Assembly: GCF_021390575.1 (NCBI RefSeq)
Contig: NZ_JAJEJQ010000002.1
Coordinates: forward strand, 1,116,001 to 1,180,000
From: Paraburkholderia adhaesiva
GTDB lineage: Bacteria; Pseudomonadota; Gammaproteobacteria; Burkholderiales; Burkholderiaceae
DNA length: 64,000 nt
Reading direction: 5' to 3'
Positions 44,419 through 52,981 of the stretch are shown here, one piece after another (the stretch's first letter is position 1; each line of letters begins with the position of its first letter). The position numbers were made by a program, and so were the translations under genes. The notes beneath the pieces are model-generated. The model saw nothing but the letters and a program-made list of their open reading frames with translations. It made no database searches and was not told the origin of the DNA.

Positions 44419-44529
44419 GCTGATGCGTGCCCTCGAGTAGGTTGCGCAGACAGTCTAGGATCGGTATGAATATGGGTCTAATATAGAATATTCAGGTATC
44501 GATACAAATTCTGATATCACACTCCGGAC
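44419..44529. promoter_or_regulatory. Divergent promoter of the sugar operon and its LysR regulator
   Basis: 111 bases, AT-rich in the middle (44468-44520). An 11-base dyad ATAT-AGA-ATAT at 44481-44491 and a GAATAT word at 44468-44473 resemble LysR-type sites. This is where the divergent LysR protein should bind. Confidence 0.5.
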
Positions 44530-45498
44530 ATGCCCGCGTACACTCACTGGTTCATCCGCGCGCGCCTTAAGACGCGCCAGTTGCTGCTGGTCGCACTGGC
44601 CGAGGAAGGCAACATCCACCGCGCCGCGCAGGTGCTGAACATGACCCAGCCGGCAGCGTCCAAGCTGCTCAAGGATCTCGAAGACGTGCTGGAAGTGGAA
44701 CTGTTCGAGCGCCTGCCGCGCGGCATGCGCCCCACCTGGTACGGTGAATCGATGATTCGCCACGCACGCATGGTGCTGGCCAACCTGGGGCAGGCCTATG
44801 ACGAGATATCGGCCATCAAGGCCGGTCTGTTCGGCCATGTCGGGGTGGGGGCCATCACGTCCCCGGGCATCGCCCTGCTGCCCCAGGCCGTTTCTTACGT
44901 CAAACAGGCCCATCCGAATCTGAACGTTTCGCTGGAGATCGACACCAGTCCGGTGCTGATGGAGCGGCTCGCCCAGGGCAAGCTCGATATGGTCGTGGCG
45001 CGCCTGAACGCCGACCACGACAAAGCCATGTACCGCTACGAACCGCTCTCCGACGAGCCCGTCTGCGCGCTGGTGCGCTGCAACCATCCGCTGCTGTCGA
45101 TTCAGGGTCTCACACTGCGCGATGTCGATTCGGCGGGCTGGATCGTCCCGCCCGCTGGCAGCGTACTGCGCCACCGCTTCGATCTGATGTTCCAGGAAAA
45201 AGGGCTCGCGCCGCCCATCAACCTGATCGAAACCTCGTCCCAGCTATTCATCACGAAGATGCTGGAAGAGAGCGACATGATTGCCGTGCTCAGTACCGCC
45301 GTCGGGCAGTACTATGCCTCGCACGGCGTGGCCGCCCTGTTGCCGCTTGAGATGCAATGCAACATGGACGCATTCGGGATCATCACGCGTCGGGAGCAGT
45401 TGCCGTCACCAGGAGCGCGGGCCATGATGCGCGCGCTCCAGTCCGCGAGCCTCGACACCTATGGCCGCAAAATCAATCATGAGTGGGCAGACGCCTGA
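44530..45498 (+). CDS. LysR-family regulator, GbpR-like
   Basis: 322 residues. The helix-turn-helix is at about 17-60 (NIHRAAQVLNMTQPAASKLL), followed by the effector domain. It is divergent from the ChvE-GguAB operon, the same arrangement as GbpR of Agrobacterium, which controls chvE-type sugar uptake in response to arabinose or galactose. The assignment to GbpR rests on context and general likeness. Confidence 0.87.
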   Translation: MPAYTHWFIRARLKTRQLLLVALAEEGNIHRAAQVLNMTQPAASKLLKDLEDVLEVELFERLPRGMRPTWYGESMIRHARMVLANLGQAYDEISAIKAGLFGHVGVGAITSPGIALLPQAVSYVKQAHPNLNVSLEIDTSPVLMERLAQGKLDMVVARLNADHDKAMYRYEPLSDEPVCALVRCNHPLLSIQGLTLRDVDSAGWIVPPAGSVLRHRFDLMFQEKGLAPPINLIETSSQLFITKMLEESDMIAVLSTAVGQYYASHGVAALLPLEMQCNMDAFGIITRREQLPSPGARAMMRALQSASLDTYGRKINHEWADA

Positions 45499-45516
45499 CC
45501 CGGCGCGTCCGGGGGA

Positions 45517-46338
45517 TCAGATCCACCCGGCGTCGATCAGAAACTCTTGAGCGGTGCACATTTCGGCATCGTCGGACGCGAGGAACAGCACCATTGCGGC
45601 AATGTCATGCGGCATCAGCTTGTCCGGCAGGCACTGGTTCCGCTTGATGTCTTCCTCCCCTGCCGCGTCGAGCCACTTCGTCATCTGACGTTCGGTCATG
45701 ACCCACCCAGGGGAGACCGTATTGATACGAATCCGGTCCCGGCCCAAGGGCCGTGCCAGTCCGCGCGTGAGACCGTTCACCGATGACTTGGCAATCGCAT
45801 AACAGGGATACTCGCCAGCCTTGCCCTGCCAGCCCGTCGAGCCGAGATTGACGATGGAGCCGCGCCCCAGCCGGCGCATGCCGGGCACCACGGCCTGAAT
45901 CGCGAACAACGCGGGACGCTCGTTGATGGCCATGCGCTGCTCGTAGTACTCGGGCGTGACATCTTCGAGCGTGTGACGCTGGTCGCTGGCCACGTTGTTG
46001 ACCAGCACCTCGAAGTCGCCCAGTTCGGCGATGGCCTCGCCCACCGCCGCCTGCAGTGCCCTTACGTCGCTCACATCGCACACTTTCCACCACGGCCTCT
46101 GCAGTCCCGACGCCTGCAGACGCTCGCACAGCGCTGCGCTGGCCTCTTCGGCCACATCGACAAAGGCGACGCGCGAGCCCTGCTGCGCAAAAGCCTCCAC
46201 CATGGCTGCGCCGATGCCACTGCCACCTCCGGTGATGAAGACCGTTTTGCCACTGAGACTGGGATAAGCGGCGCGCCGCTCGCGAACAGGCGCAACACGT
46301 AAGCCAGGGGTGCCGGAAGCGGCGCTGTGATTTGTCAT
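45517..46338 (-). CDS. Short-chain dehydrogenase, probable L-arabinose/D-galactose 1-dehydrogenase
   Basis: 273 residues. Cofactor motif TGGGSGIG near residue 37, NNVAS-type motif, catalytic Ser in LGSTGW, Tyr/Lys in YAIAK. The segments SLSGKTVFITGGGSGIGAAM and VTPEYYEQRMAIN match the SDR sugar 1-dehydrogenases linked to such operons. It would make the aldonolactone, the first step. A lactonase is not nearby. It is convergent with the LysR gene and transcribed from its own promoter near 46350. Confidence 0.8.
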   Translation of the reverse strand: MTNHSAASGTPGLRVAPVRERRAAYPSLSGKTVFITGGGSGIGAAMVEAFAQQGSRVAFVDVAEEASAALCERLQASGLQRPWWKVCDVSDVRALQAAVGEAIAELGDFEVLVNNVASDQRHTLEDVTPEYYEQRMAINERPALFAIQAVVPGMRRLGRGSIVNLGSTGWQGKAGEYPCYAIAKSSVNGLTRGLARPLGRDRIRINTVSPGWVMTERQMTKWLDAAGEEDIKRNQCLPDKLMPHDIAAMVLFLASDDAEMCTAQEFLIDAGWI

Positions 46339-46350
46339 TGCAATTTATAT

Positions 46351-46390
46351 ATCAATTGATTAGTTTTTGCGAAATAACAGTTATCAATTT
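46351..46390 (-). promoter_or_regulatory. Palindromic site in front of the sugar dehydrogenase
   Basis: ATCAATTGAT at 46351-46360 is a perfect palindrome, and TTATCAATTT follows at 46381-46390. Both are 12-50 bases upstream of the dehydrogenase start. Likely a two-site operator or part of an AT-rich promoter. The regulator is unknown. Confidence 0.4.
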
Positions 46391-46539
46391 GCCCTGGCAG
46401 TGCCTCGCCGTCAAGGGCACTGATCCCGCAGCGACATCCACCACAGCCGCTCCCCGGACGGAATCACGCCCTTTGCAGAAACCGCCTAATCTTTAAGTAT
46501 TGGGTCGTTGCTTGTCCCACACGCCGCCCGGTTGCTCCG

Positions 46540-48054
46540 ATGCTATTTCATCGCACTTCGCCAGCGGCGCCTGATGCGCCACCGCTTCGTCCGCGCCACC
46601 CACTGCCAGCGCGGGTCGCCCGCGCCGCCGTGTTTGCGGCGCTGCTCGTCGTGTGTGCCGTTGCAGCGGCACCGTCTCCGCAGACGGCCGTCGTCGTGAT
46701 GACCGTCAACAGCGCGATCGGGCCGGCGAGCGCCGATTTCGTCGTCCGGACACTCGCCCGCGCGGCGCAACGGCGCGCGCCGCTCGTAATCCTCCAGCTC
46801 GACACACCCGGCGGACTCGATACGTCGATGCGGCAGATCATCAAGGCCATTCTCGCATCGCCGGTGCCGGTCGCTGCGTTCGTCGCTCCGGGCGGCGCGC
46901 GCGCCGCGAGTGCTGGCACCTATATCGTGTACGCGAGCCATTTCGCGGCGATGGCGCCGGCTACCAACCTCGGCGCGGCGTCGCCCGTGCAGTTCGGTAT
47001 TGGCGGCGGTGGGGGAGGAAGCCCCACCGGACCCATCAATCCGGCTGGCCCCGCGAGCGCCGCGTCGGGCGCGCAGTCGGGCCCACTTCCAGGCGGGACG
47101 GAAGCGACGGAAGCCCGCAAGGTCATGCACGACTCCTCCGCGTATATCCGCGGACTCGCCCAGCTACGCGGGCGCAACGCCGACTGGGCCGAGCACGCGG
47201 TCCGCGACGCCGTGAGCCTGTCCGCAACGGAGGCGCTCGATCAGCATGTCATCGATCTGATCGCTCAGGATCCGGGCGATCTCGCACGCCAGCTCGACGG
47301 CCGCACTGCGATGACCACGGCCGGTCCAACACGCGTCGCCACCGCGAACGCGCCGCTCGCCTTCGTGGAGCCGGACTGGCGCAGCCACTTCCTGTCGATC
47401 ATCACCGATCCGAACGTCGCGTTGATCCTGCTGTCGCTAGGCGTGTACGGCCTTTTCTTCGAGTTTGCCAACCCCGGCTTCGTGCTGCCCGGCGTCGTCG
47501 GCGCGATCTGTCTGCTGATCGGCCTGTTCGCGATGCAACTATTGCCCGTCAACTACGCAGGTCTCGCTCTCGTGCTGCTGGGACTTGCCTGTCTCGTCGC
47601 CGAGGCGTTCCTGCCCACGTTCGGCGTACTGGGGTTCGGCGGCATCGTGGCCTTTGCCATCGGATCGCTGATGCTGATCGACACGAACACCCCGGGCTAC
47701 GGCATTCCCGTGCCGCTGATCGCCGGTCTCGCACTCGGCGGCGCGGCGTTCGTCGGGACGGTGTCGAGCGTCGCGCTTCGCGCGCGGCGGCGGCCGGTCG
47801 TGACCGGCGCGGAGGCGATCGTCGGCAGTATCGGCGAAGTGATCGACGATGGCTTGCAGCTCAACCAGCGCGCCACCGTCGCCGGTTCGACGCCGTTAGC
47901 CACGGGTTGGGCACGCGTGCTCGGCGAGCGCTGGCAGGTCGCATGCGACGCGCCGCTCTCCGCGGGCAGCCGAGTACGCGTGACCGGCCGCAGCGGCCTG
48001 AAGCTGACCGTCACGCCATTACATGAAGTGCCGAGCGAAGGAGAACAATCATGA
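46540..48054 (+). CDS. nfeD: NfeD-family membrane serine protease (NfeD1b)
   Basis: 504 residues. Signal/anchor at about 25-44, a ClpP-like protease domain with nucleophile Ser124 in RAASAGTYIV and an expected base Lys ahead of DSSAYIRGLAQLRGRN, a cluster of five membrane helices (about 285-425) and a C-terminal OB-fold NfeD domain. The pair NfeD-slipin is conserved; the protease is thought to cut the slipin C-terminus. A glycine-rich insertion (GIGGGGGGSPTGP) is within the protease domain. The stop overlaps the slipin start (ATGA). Confidence 0.9.
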   Translation: MLFHRTSPAAPDAPPLRPRHPLPARVARAAVFAALLVVCAVAAAPSPQTAVVVMTVNSAIGPASADFVVRTLARAAQRRAPLVILQLDTPGGLDTSMRQIIKAILASPVPVAAFVAPGGARAASAGTYIVYASHFAAMAPATNLGAASPVQFGIGGGGGGSPTGPINPAGPASAASGAQSGPLPGGTEATEARKVMHDSSAYIRGLAQLRGRNADWAEHAVRDAVSLSATEALDQHVIDLIAQDPGDLARQLDGRTAMTTAGPTRVATANAPLAFVEPDWRSHFLSIITDPNVALILLSLGVYGLFFEFANPGFVLPGVVGAICLLIGLFAMQLLPVNYAGLALVLLGLACLVAEAFLPTFGVLGFGGIVAFAIGSLMLIDTNTPGYGIPVPLIAGLALGGAAFVGTVSSVALRARRRPVVTGAEAIVGSIGEVIDDGLQLNQRATVAGSTPLATGWARVLGERWQVACDAPLSAGSRVRVTGRSGLKLTVTPLHEVPSEGEQS

Positions 48055-48824
48055 TCGGCTACACGTTTGGCTTCTCAAGCGTCCTGCTGGTGCTGGCAAT
48101 ACTGCTGGCCGCGTCCTCGATCCGCATCTTTCGCGAATACGAACGCGGCGTGGTGTTCATGCTCGGCCGGTTCTGGAAGGTCAAGGGGCCGGGGCTCGTG
48201 CTTATCATCCCGGTCGTTCAGCAGGTGGTGCGCATCGATCTGCGCACGGTCGTGTTCGACGTGCCGTCGCAGGACGTGATCACGCGCGACAACGTATCGG
48301 TGAAAGTCAACGCGGTGGTGTACTTCCGCGTCGTCGATCCGGAGAAGGCCGTGATCCAGGTCGCGCGCTTCCTGGAGGCGACGAGTCAGCTCTCGCAGAC
48401 CACGCTGCGCGCGGTGCTCGGCAAGCACGAGCTCGACGCCCTCCTCGCCGAGCGCGAGCAGTTGAACGCCGATATCCAGAAGACACTCGACGCCCAGACC
48501 GATGCATGGGGGATCAAGGTATCGAACGTCGAGATCAAGCACGTGGATCTGAACGAGACGATGATCCGTGCGATCGCGCGCCAGGCCGAAGCCGAGCGCG
48601 AGCGACGCGCAAAAGTGATCCATGCCGAGGGCGAACTGCAGGCGTCCGAAAAGCTGCTGCTCGCCGCGCAGCGACTCGCGCTGCAGCCGCAGGCGATGCA
48701 GCTGCGTTATCTGCAGACGCTGACCACGATTGCCGCTGACAAGAACTCGACTATCGTCTTTCCACTGCCTGTCGATCTGCTGACCTCGCTGCTCGAACGC
48801 TTTGGACCGCGCGGTGAGCGGTGA
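48051..48824 (+). CDS. Slipin (SPFH/stomatin family)
   Basis: 257 residues. N-terminal membrane anchor (VLLVLAILLAASSI), then the SPFH domain (REYERGVVFMLGRFWKVKGP, VDPEKAV, LRAVLGKHELDALLAER) and a coiled-coil region with AEAERERRAKVIHAEGELQASE. Forms membrane scaffolds with its partner NfeD. The C-terminal hydrophobic end (STIVFPLPVDLLTSLL) is the known NfeD-protease target in homologues. Confidence 0.93.
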   Translation: MIGYTFGFSSVLLVLAILLAASSIRIFREYERGVVFMLGRFWKVKGPGLVLIIPVVQQVVRIDLRTVVFDVPSQDVITRDNVSVKVNAVVYFRVVDPEKAVIQVARFLEATSQLSQTTLRAVLGKHELDALLAEREQLNADIQKTLDAQTDAWGIKVSNVEIKHVDLNETMIRAIARQAEAERERRAKVIHAEGELQASEKLLLAAQRLALQPQAMQLRYLQTLTTIAADKNSTIVFPLPVDLLTSLLERFGPRGER

Positions 48825-48944
48825 TCGTTAAGCGGCCAACGCAACATTTTCTGTAGGGGAACGCAACGTGCGGCTGCCAACTGTACGCCGCAGGATGCGG
48901 TCATACGATCGCGCCTGAACAGCGCCCAATTACGGAGATGAGAC

Positions 48945-49841
48945 ATGGCGAACGACAAGATGCTGGCGCAGATGGGCGAGAAACCCGGGTTCATCGCGGC
49001 GCTGGACCAGAGCGGTGGCTCGACGCCAGGTGCGCTGCGCCAGTATGGCGTTCCCGAGAGCGCATACAGCAACGACGCCGACATGTTCCGCCTCATTCAC
49101 GAAATGCGCGTCCGGATCATCACGGCGCCCGCGTTTACGGGTGCCAAAGTGATCGGAGCGATCCTGTTCGAGGCCACGATGGACGGTACGGCACAAGGCA
49201 AACCCGTGCCCGCTTTCCTGTGGGAAGACCGCGGCGTGGTGCCGTTTCTGAAGGTCGATAAAGGGCTGGACGCCGAGGCCGACGGCGTGCGGCTCATGAA
49301 GCCGATTCCGACGCTCGATGCCCTGCTCGAACGCGCGGTGAAAGCCGGCATTTTCGGGACAAAGATGCGTTCGGTAATCGAAGGGGCCTCTCCTGCGGGC
49401 ATAGCCGCGATTGTCGAACAGCAATTCGAGCTTGCCGCGCAGATTGGCGCACACGGTCTCGTGCCGATTCTCGAGCCCGAGGTCTCCATCAAGATCGCCG
49501 ACAAGGCCGAAGCCGAGGCACTCCTGCGCGCGGCATTGCTCAAGGGCCTCGACGCGTTGCCGGACTCGCGCAACGTCATGATCAAGCTGACGATTCCCGA
49601 TACGCCGGACTTCTATCTGCCACTGATCGAGCATCCGCGCGTGGTGCGCGTCGTGGCGCTCTCGGGCGGCTATACACGCAGCGACGCTTGCCGGCGCCTC
49701 ACGGCCAATCACCGCATGATTGCAAGCTTCTCGCGAGCGCTCGTCAACGACCTCACGAAGTCCATGCGCGACGCTGAATTCGACGCCGCGCTCGCGGCGA
49801 GCATCGACGAAATCTGGAAGGCGTCGGTCGAAAAAGCCTGA
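48945..49841 (+). CDS. Class I fructose-bisphosphate aldolase
   Basis: 298 residues. N-terminal FIAALDQSGGSTPGAL, FEATMDG, FLWEDRGVVPFLKVDKG and the Schiff-base lysine in VMIKLTIP match bacterial class I FBP aldolase. It acts in glycolysis/gluconeogenesis. GGAGATGAG precedes the ATG. It stands alone. Confidence 0.92.
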   Translation: MANDKMLAQMGEKPGFIAALDQSGGSTPGALRQYGVPESAYSNDADMFRLIHEMRVRIITAPAFTGAKVIGAILFEATMDGTAQGKPVPAFLWEDRGVVPFLKVDKGLDAEADGVRLMKPIPTLDALLERAVKAGIFGTKMRSVIEGASPAGIAAIVEQQFELAAQIGAHGLVPILEPEVSIKIADKAEAEALLRAALLKGLDALPDSRNVMIKLTIPDTPDFYLPLIEHPRVVRVVALSGGYTRSDACRRLTANHRMIASFSRALVNDLTKSMRDAEFDAALAASIDEIWKASVEKA

Positions 49842-49955
49842 TCTTTGCGCCTGCGCCCGCCCTACCGCTCATTTGCGATGGGCGAGGTGTCCCGCTACTG
49901 CATGCCGGCCGGGCATGCAGTTATACTTGCCGTTTCGTTATCCTCTCGACACGCA

Positions 49956-50609
49956 ATGACCATGAGGCGGTTTCTTTGCCTGGTCGTCCTGCTGCCGGGC
50001 CTCCTTCAGCAAGCGTGGGCCCAGCAGAGCCCAGCGACCGACACCATCTCCGCATACCTCACGCAACGCTTCGGCGTGGCGAAGCAAAAGGCTGTGCAGA
50101 TCTCGGCGGCGGTCACCGCGGCCGCGCAAAAGTATTCACTGCCGCCTGCGGTCCTTCTCGCCATCATCTCGATCGAATCACGCTTTCGTGAGAAGGCGCG
50201 TGGCCCCCGTGGCGCGACGGGCCTGATGCAGGTCGTACCGTCGGCGCACCGCGACCTGGTGCGCCACGTGAAGGACCTCACCAATCCGGACGTCAATATC
50301 GATCTCGGCTCTTCGATCCTGTACGGCTATATGCGCGACGCGGGCGGCAATCTCGATGCCGCCATGAAGGTCTACGGCGGGTCGTATGCCTATGCACAAA
50401 CGATCGAGTCGCGCGCCGTCGAGTTCGCTCCTCTCTTCGACGCCGCCAAGGCGGGCCCGGATGCGGCCAGCGGGTCTTCAGCGCCCGTCGTGTTCGTATC
50501 GCCCGATGCCTACGAGGCTGCGTCTGCCGTATCTGACACATCTTCCCCGGCGGCAGCGGCTGCATCGGGCAGCTCTGCCGTCCCGGCAGTCGCTAACCGC
50601 GCCAACTGA
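49956..50609 (+). CDS. Lytic transglycosylase, SLT domain
   Basis: 217 residues from MTMRRFLCLVVLLPGLLQQA, a signal peptide cleaved after AWA. The SLT domain has the catalytic Glu in IISIESRF and GATGLMQVVP, then NPDVNIDLGSSILYGYM. It cleaves peptidoglycan in the periplasm. The last 60 residues are a low-complexity Ala/Ser tail. Confidence 0.9.
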   Translation: MTMRRFLCLVVLLPGLLQQAWAQQSPATDTISAYLTQRFGVAKQKAVQISAAVTAAAQKYSLPPAVLLAIISIESRFREKARGPRGATGLMQVVPSAHRDLVRHVKDLTNPDVNIDLGSSILYGYMRDAGGNLDAAMKVYGGSYAYAQTIESRAVEFAPLFDAAKAGPDAASGSSAPVVFVSPDAYEAASAVSDTSSPAAAAASGSSAVPAVANRAN

Positions 50610-50802
50610 GTCGCGAACCGCAGCCTGATGACCAGGCACCCACGCCAGGCACCGGCGCGAAAAAATGATTGGCATTCCGTATCGAATCACCGAATCCGGA
50701 GCGTGAACCAGTAATCGCGCACATCGGCCGACGTCGTCGCGCGCGATGACTCGTTGGCGCTGCCGCATTCCTGCGGCGCAAGCCGTTCGGCGCCCTGCAA
50801 TG

Positions 50803-50819
50803 TTTAAGGTAACCTTAAG
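50803..50819 (+). promoter_or_regulatory. PmrA/QseB-type box upstream of the response regulator
   Basis: TTTAAG-GTAAC-CTTAAG fits the PmrA consensus HTTAAK-N5-HTTAAK exactly and contains a 7-bp dyad (TTAAGGT-A-ACCTTAA). It is 46 bases before the response-regulator start, suggesting autoregulation. Confidence 0.7.
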
Positions 50820-50865
50820 CCGCGATGCCCGACAATATCGGGTGGTAAAGCTCCGGAAATGTACC

Positions 50866-51528
50866 ATGCGTCTGCTGCTCGTGGAAGACGACGAAATGAT
50901 TGCCGAACCCGTGCTCGAGTCGCTGCGCCGGGAAGGCTACGCGGTCGACTGGGCACGCGACGGCCGTGAGGGCGAGCTGTCGCTCGGTCACGGCGTCTAC
51001 GACCTCGTGCTGCTCGATCTGGGTCTGCCGAAGAAAGACGGCATCGACGTGCTCAACGGATACCGCAACCGCGGCGGCAAAGCGCCCGTCATCATCCTGA
51101 CTGCGCGCGACGCGGTGACCGATCGCATCGGTGGCCTCGACGCAGGCGCAGACGACTACCTCGTCAAACCCTTCGACCTCGACGAGCTGGCAGCGCGAGC
51201 GCGCGCCCTGCTGCGCCGCCGCGTCGGCCAGAAGCAGCCGGTCTACACGCACGGCGATCTGACGCTCGATCCCGCCTCGCACACCGTGACGCTCGCGGGC
51301 ACGACAGTCCCGCTCGTGCCGCGCGAATTTGCTCTGTTGCATATCCTGATCGAGGAGCCCGCGCGCGTCTTCACGAAAGCCGAACTCGAAGACCGCTTGT
51401 ACGGCTGGGGCGAGGAAGTCGGCAGCAACACGATCGAAGTGCATGTGCACAGCTTGCGGCGCAAACTGGGCGCCGAGCAGATCGTCACCGTGCGTGGCGT
51501 GGGTTATCGGCTCAAGAGGTGCGAATGA
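50866..51528 (+). CDS. OmpR-family response regulator (QseB/PmrA-like)
   Basis: 220 residues from MRLLLVEDDEMIAEPVLESL. Phospho-acceptor Asp in LVLLDLGLPKKDG, lysine in DDYLVKPFDL, and a C-terminal winged helix (VPREFALLHILIE...NTIEVHVHSLRRKLG). The start was set by homology; upstream frame text is not protein-like. It overlaps the kinase gene by 4 bp. Confidence 0.92.
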   Translation: MRLLLVEDDEMIAEPVLESLRREGYAVDWARDGREGELSLGHGVYDLVLLDLGLPKKDGIDVLNGYRNRGGKAPVIILTARDAVTDRIGGLDAGADDYLVKPFDLDELAARARALLRRRVGQKQPVYTHGDLTLDPASHTVTLAGTTVPLVPREFALLHILIEEPARVFTKAELEDRLYGWGEEVGSNTIEVHVHSLRRKLGAEQIVTVRGVGYRLKRCE

Positions 51529-52874
51529 GGTCGATCCGTCGCAAGCTGCTTGCGTGGCTGATCTTCGGATTCGCCGCTGCCGCCGTGATCGCCGGCTACG
51601 CCATTTTCAAGACGGCCCGCGAAGAAGCGAGCGAACTGTTCGACTATGAGTTGCGTGCGGTTGCGCTTTCGATGCCGGCGAATCTGGCGGCTGCCCACAC
51701 CGCCGAGGAGGCTGGCCCCGGTTTTCAGGGCATCGCCGACGACCGGATCCTGATCGAAGCCTGGAACGCATCGGGCGAACTCGTCTATCGCTCGCGTGCC
51801 GCGCCGCCGCTGCCGCGTTTTCCGGAGGGCCTGCGCACCATCGAACACGACGAAACCCACTGGCGCGTGTTTGGCACGCAGCAGGCAAGCCGGTTTGTCC
51901 AGGTCGCGCAACCGGTTTCGGTACGTGACGCACTGGCGCTCAGGCTCGCCCTGCACACGCTGTGGCCGCTCGCATTGCTGATCCCCGTGGCGATCCTCCT
52001 CGTGCTGCTCGCCGTGAGGCGCGGACTCGCACCGCTCGGCGCCTTGTCGGAACTGCTCGCCACGCGTTCGCTGCATTCGCTCGAACCGCTGCCGCTGGGT
52101 GAGTCGGTGCCTGTCGAACTGCGTCCCCTGGTGACAGCGCTCAACGATCTGCTTGACCGCCTGCATCTCGCCTCGCAGGCGCAGCGCACCTTCATCGCGG
52201 ACGCAGCGCACGAATTGCGCTCGCCGCTCGCCGCGCTGAAACTGCAATGGCAGGCCGCGCTCCACGACGGCCGCCTGACGGGCGACCCACAGACCGTCGA
52301 GAAAATCGCCACGCGTCTGAACCGGACCATCCGTCTCGTGCAGCAACTCCTCACGCTCGCGCGCGAGGATTCCCAGCCAGCGGGCCCGGACGCGGTCGTG
52401 AGCCTGCGCCGGATCGGCGAACAGGCGGTCGGCGATTTCTCGCTGCTGGCGGAGGAAAGGGGAATCGACCTCGGTCTCGAATCGAGACCACCGGTCACGG
52501 AGGACGACCCCTGCGAGGTTATCGCCGACGCGCATGGCTTGAGCACGCTGCTCAACAACCTGCTCGACAACGCGATTCGCTACACGCCTCACGGTGGCAA
52601 GGTGGATCTCGTACTGACGCGCCGCGGCGATAGCGCCGGATTCGAAGTCATCGACAACGGCCCGGGCATTCCCGATGAAGACATGGAGCGTGTACTGGAC
52701 CGCTTTTATCGCGGCAACCATGTGCAGGGAACGGGGAGCGGACTCGGACTTTCGATCGCCGCGCGCATTGCGCAGCGTCACCAGTTGGCGATCAGGCTGC
52801 GCAACAGTCCGGGCGGACGGGGGCTGACTGCGTCGGTCGGCGGCTTGCGGACGCCGGAGCGCGAAACCGTTTGA
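51525..52874 (+). CDS. Sensor histidine kinase (QseC/PmrB-like)
   Basis: 449 residues. Two membrane helices (about 8-28 and 145-165) enclose a short periplasmic domain. Then HAMP, the phospho-acceptor His in ADAAHELRSPLAALK, and the ATPase domain with NLLDNAIRYTPHGG, DNGPGIPDEDM and GTGSGLGLSIA. It phosphorylates the preceding regulator. The start overlaps the regulator stop (ATGA). Confidence 0.92.
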   Translation: MRSIRRKLLAWLIFGFAAAAVIAGYAIFKTAREEASELFDYELRAVALSMPANLAAAHTAEEAGPGFQGIADDRILIEAWNASGELVYRSRAAPPLPRFPEGLRTIEHDETHWRVFGTQQASRFVQVAQPVSVRDALALRLALHTLWPLALLIPVAILLVLLAVRRGLAPLGALSELLATRSLHSLEPLPLGESVPVELRPLVTALNDLLDRLHLASQAQRTFIADAAHELRSPLAALKLQWQAALHDGRLTGDPQTVEKIATRLNRTIRLVQQLLTLAREDSQPAGPDAVVSLRRIGEQAVGDFSLLAEERGIDLGLESRPPVTEDDPCEVIADAHGLSTLLNNLLDNAIRYTPHGGKVDLVLTRRGDSAGFEVIDNGPGIPDEDMERVLDRFYRGNHVQGTGSGLGLSIAARIAQRHQLAIRLRNSPGGRGLTASVGGLRTPERETV

Positions 52875-52895
52875 TCAGTCGCGTGCCACGCGAAA

Positions 52896-52926
52896 GCGCA
52901 TCGTATGCGATATGCATACGATGCGC
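52896..52926. terminator. Strong hairpin, 13-bp perfect stem, after the kinase gene
   Basis: GCGCATCGTATGC (52896-52908) pairs perfectly with 52914-52926, loop GATAT. It lies 22 bases after the kinase stop and between convergent genes. No U-tract follows on either side, so it may be a weak terminator, a transcript-end stabiliser or a binding site. Confidence 0.5.
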
Positions 52927-52944
52927 ACGTTAGAGCGTGGTGAC

Positions 52945-52964
52945 GCCGGGCGCAAAAGCCCGGC
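52945..52964 (-). terminator. Hairpin after proQ
   Basis: GCCGGGC (52945-52951) and GCCCGGC (52958-52964) around a 6-base loop, 18 bases downstream of the proQ stop on the minus strand. No U-tract. Confidence 0.4.
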
Positions 52965-52981
52965 GATCCGGGAGATGCCCC

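Noticed and set aside
46653..48026. 457-residue frame within nfeD
   Set aside because: Arg-rich shadow in another frame of a clear NfeD protein.
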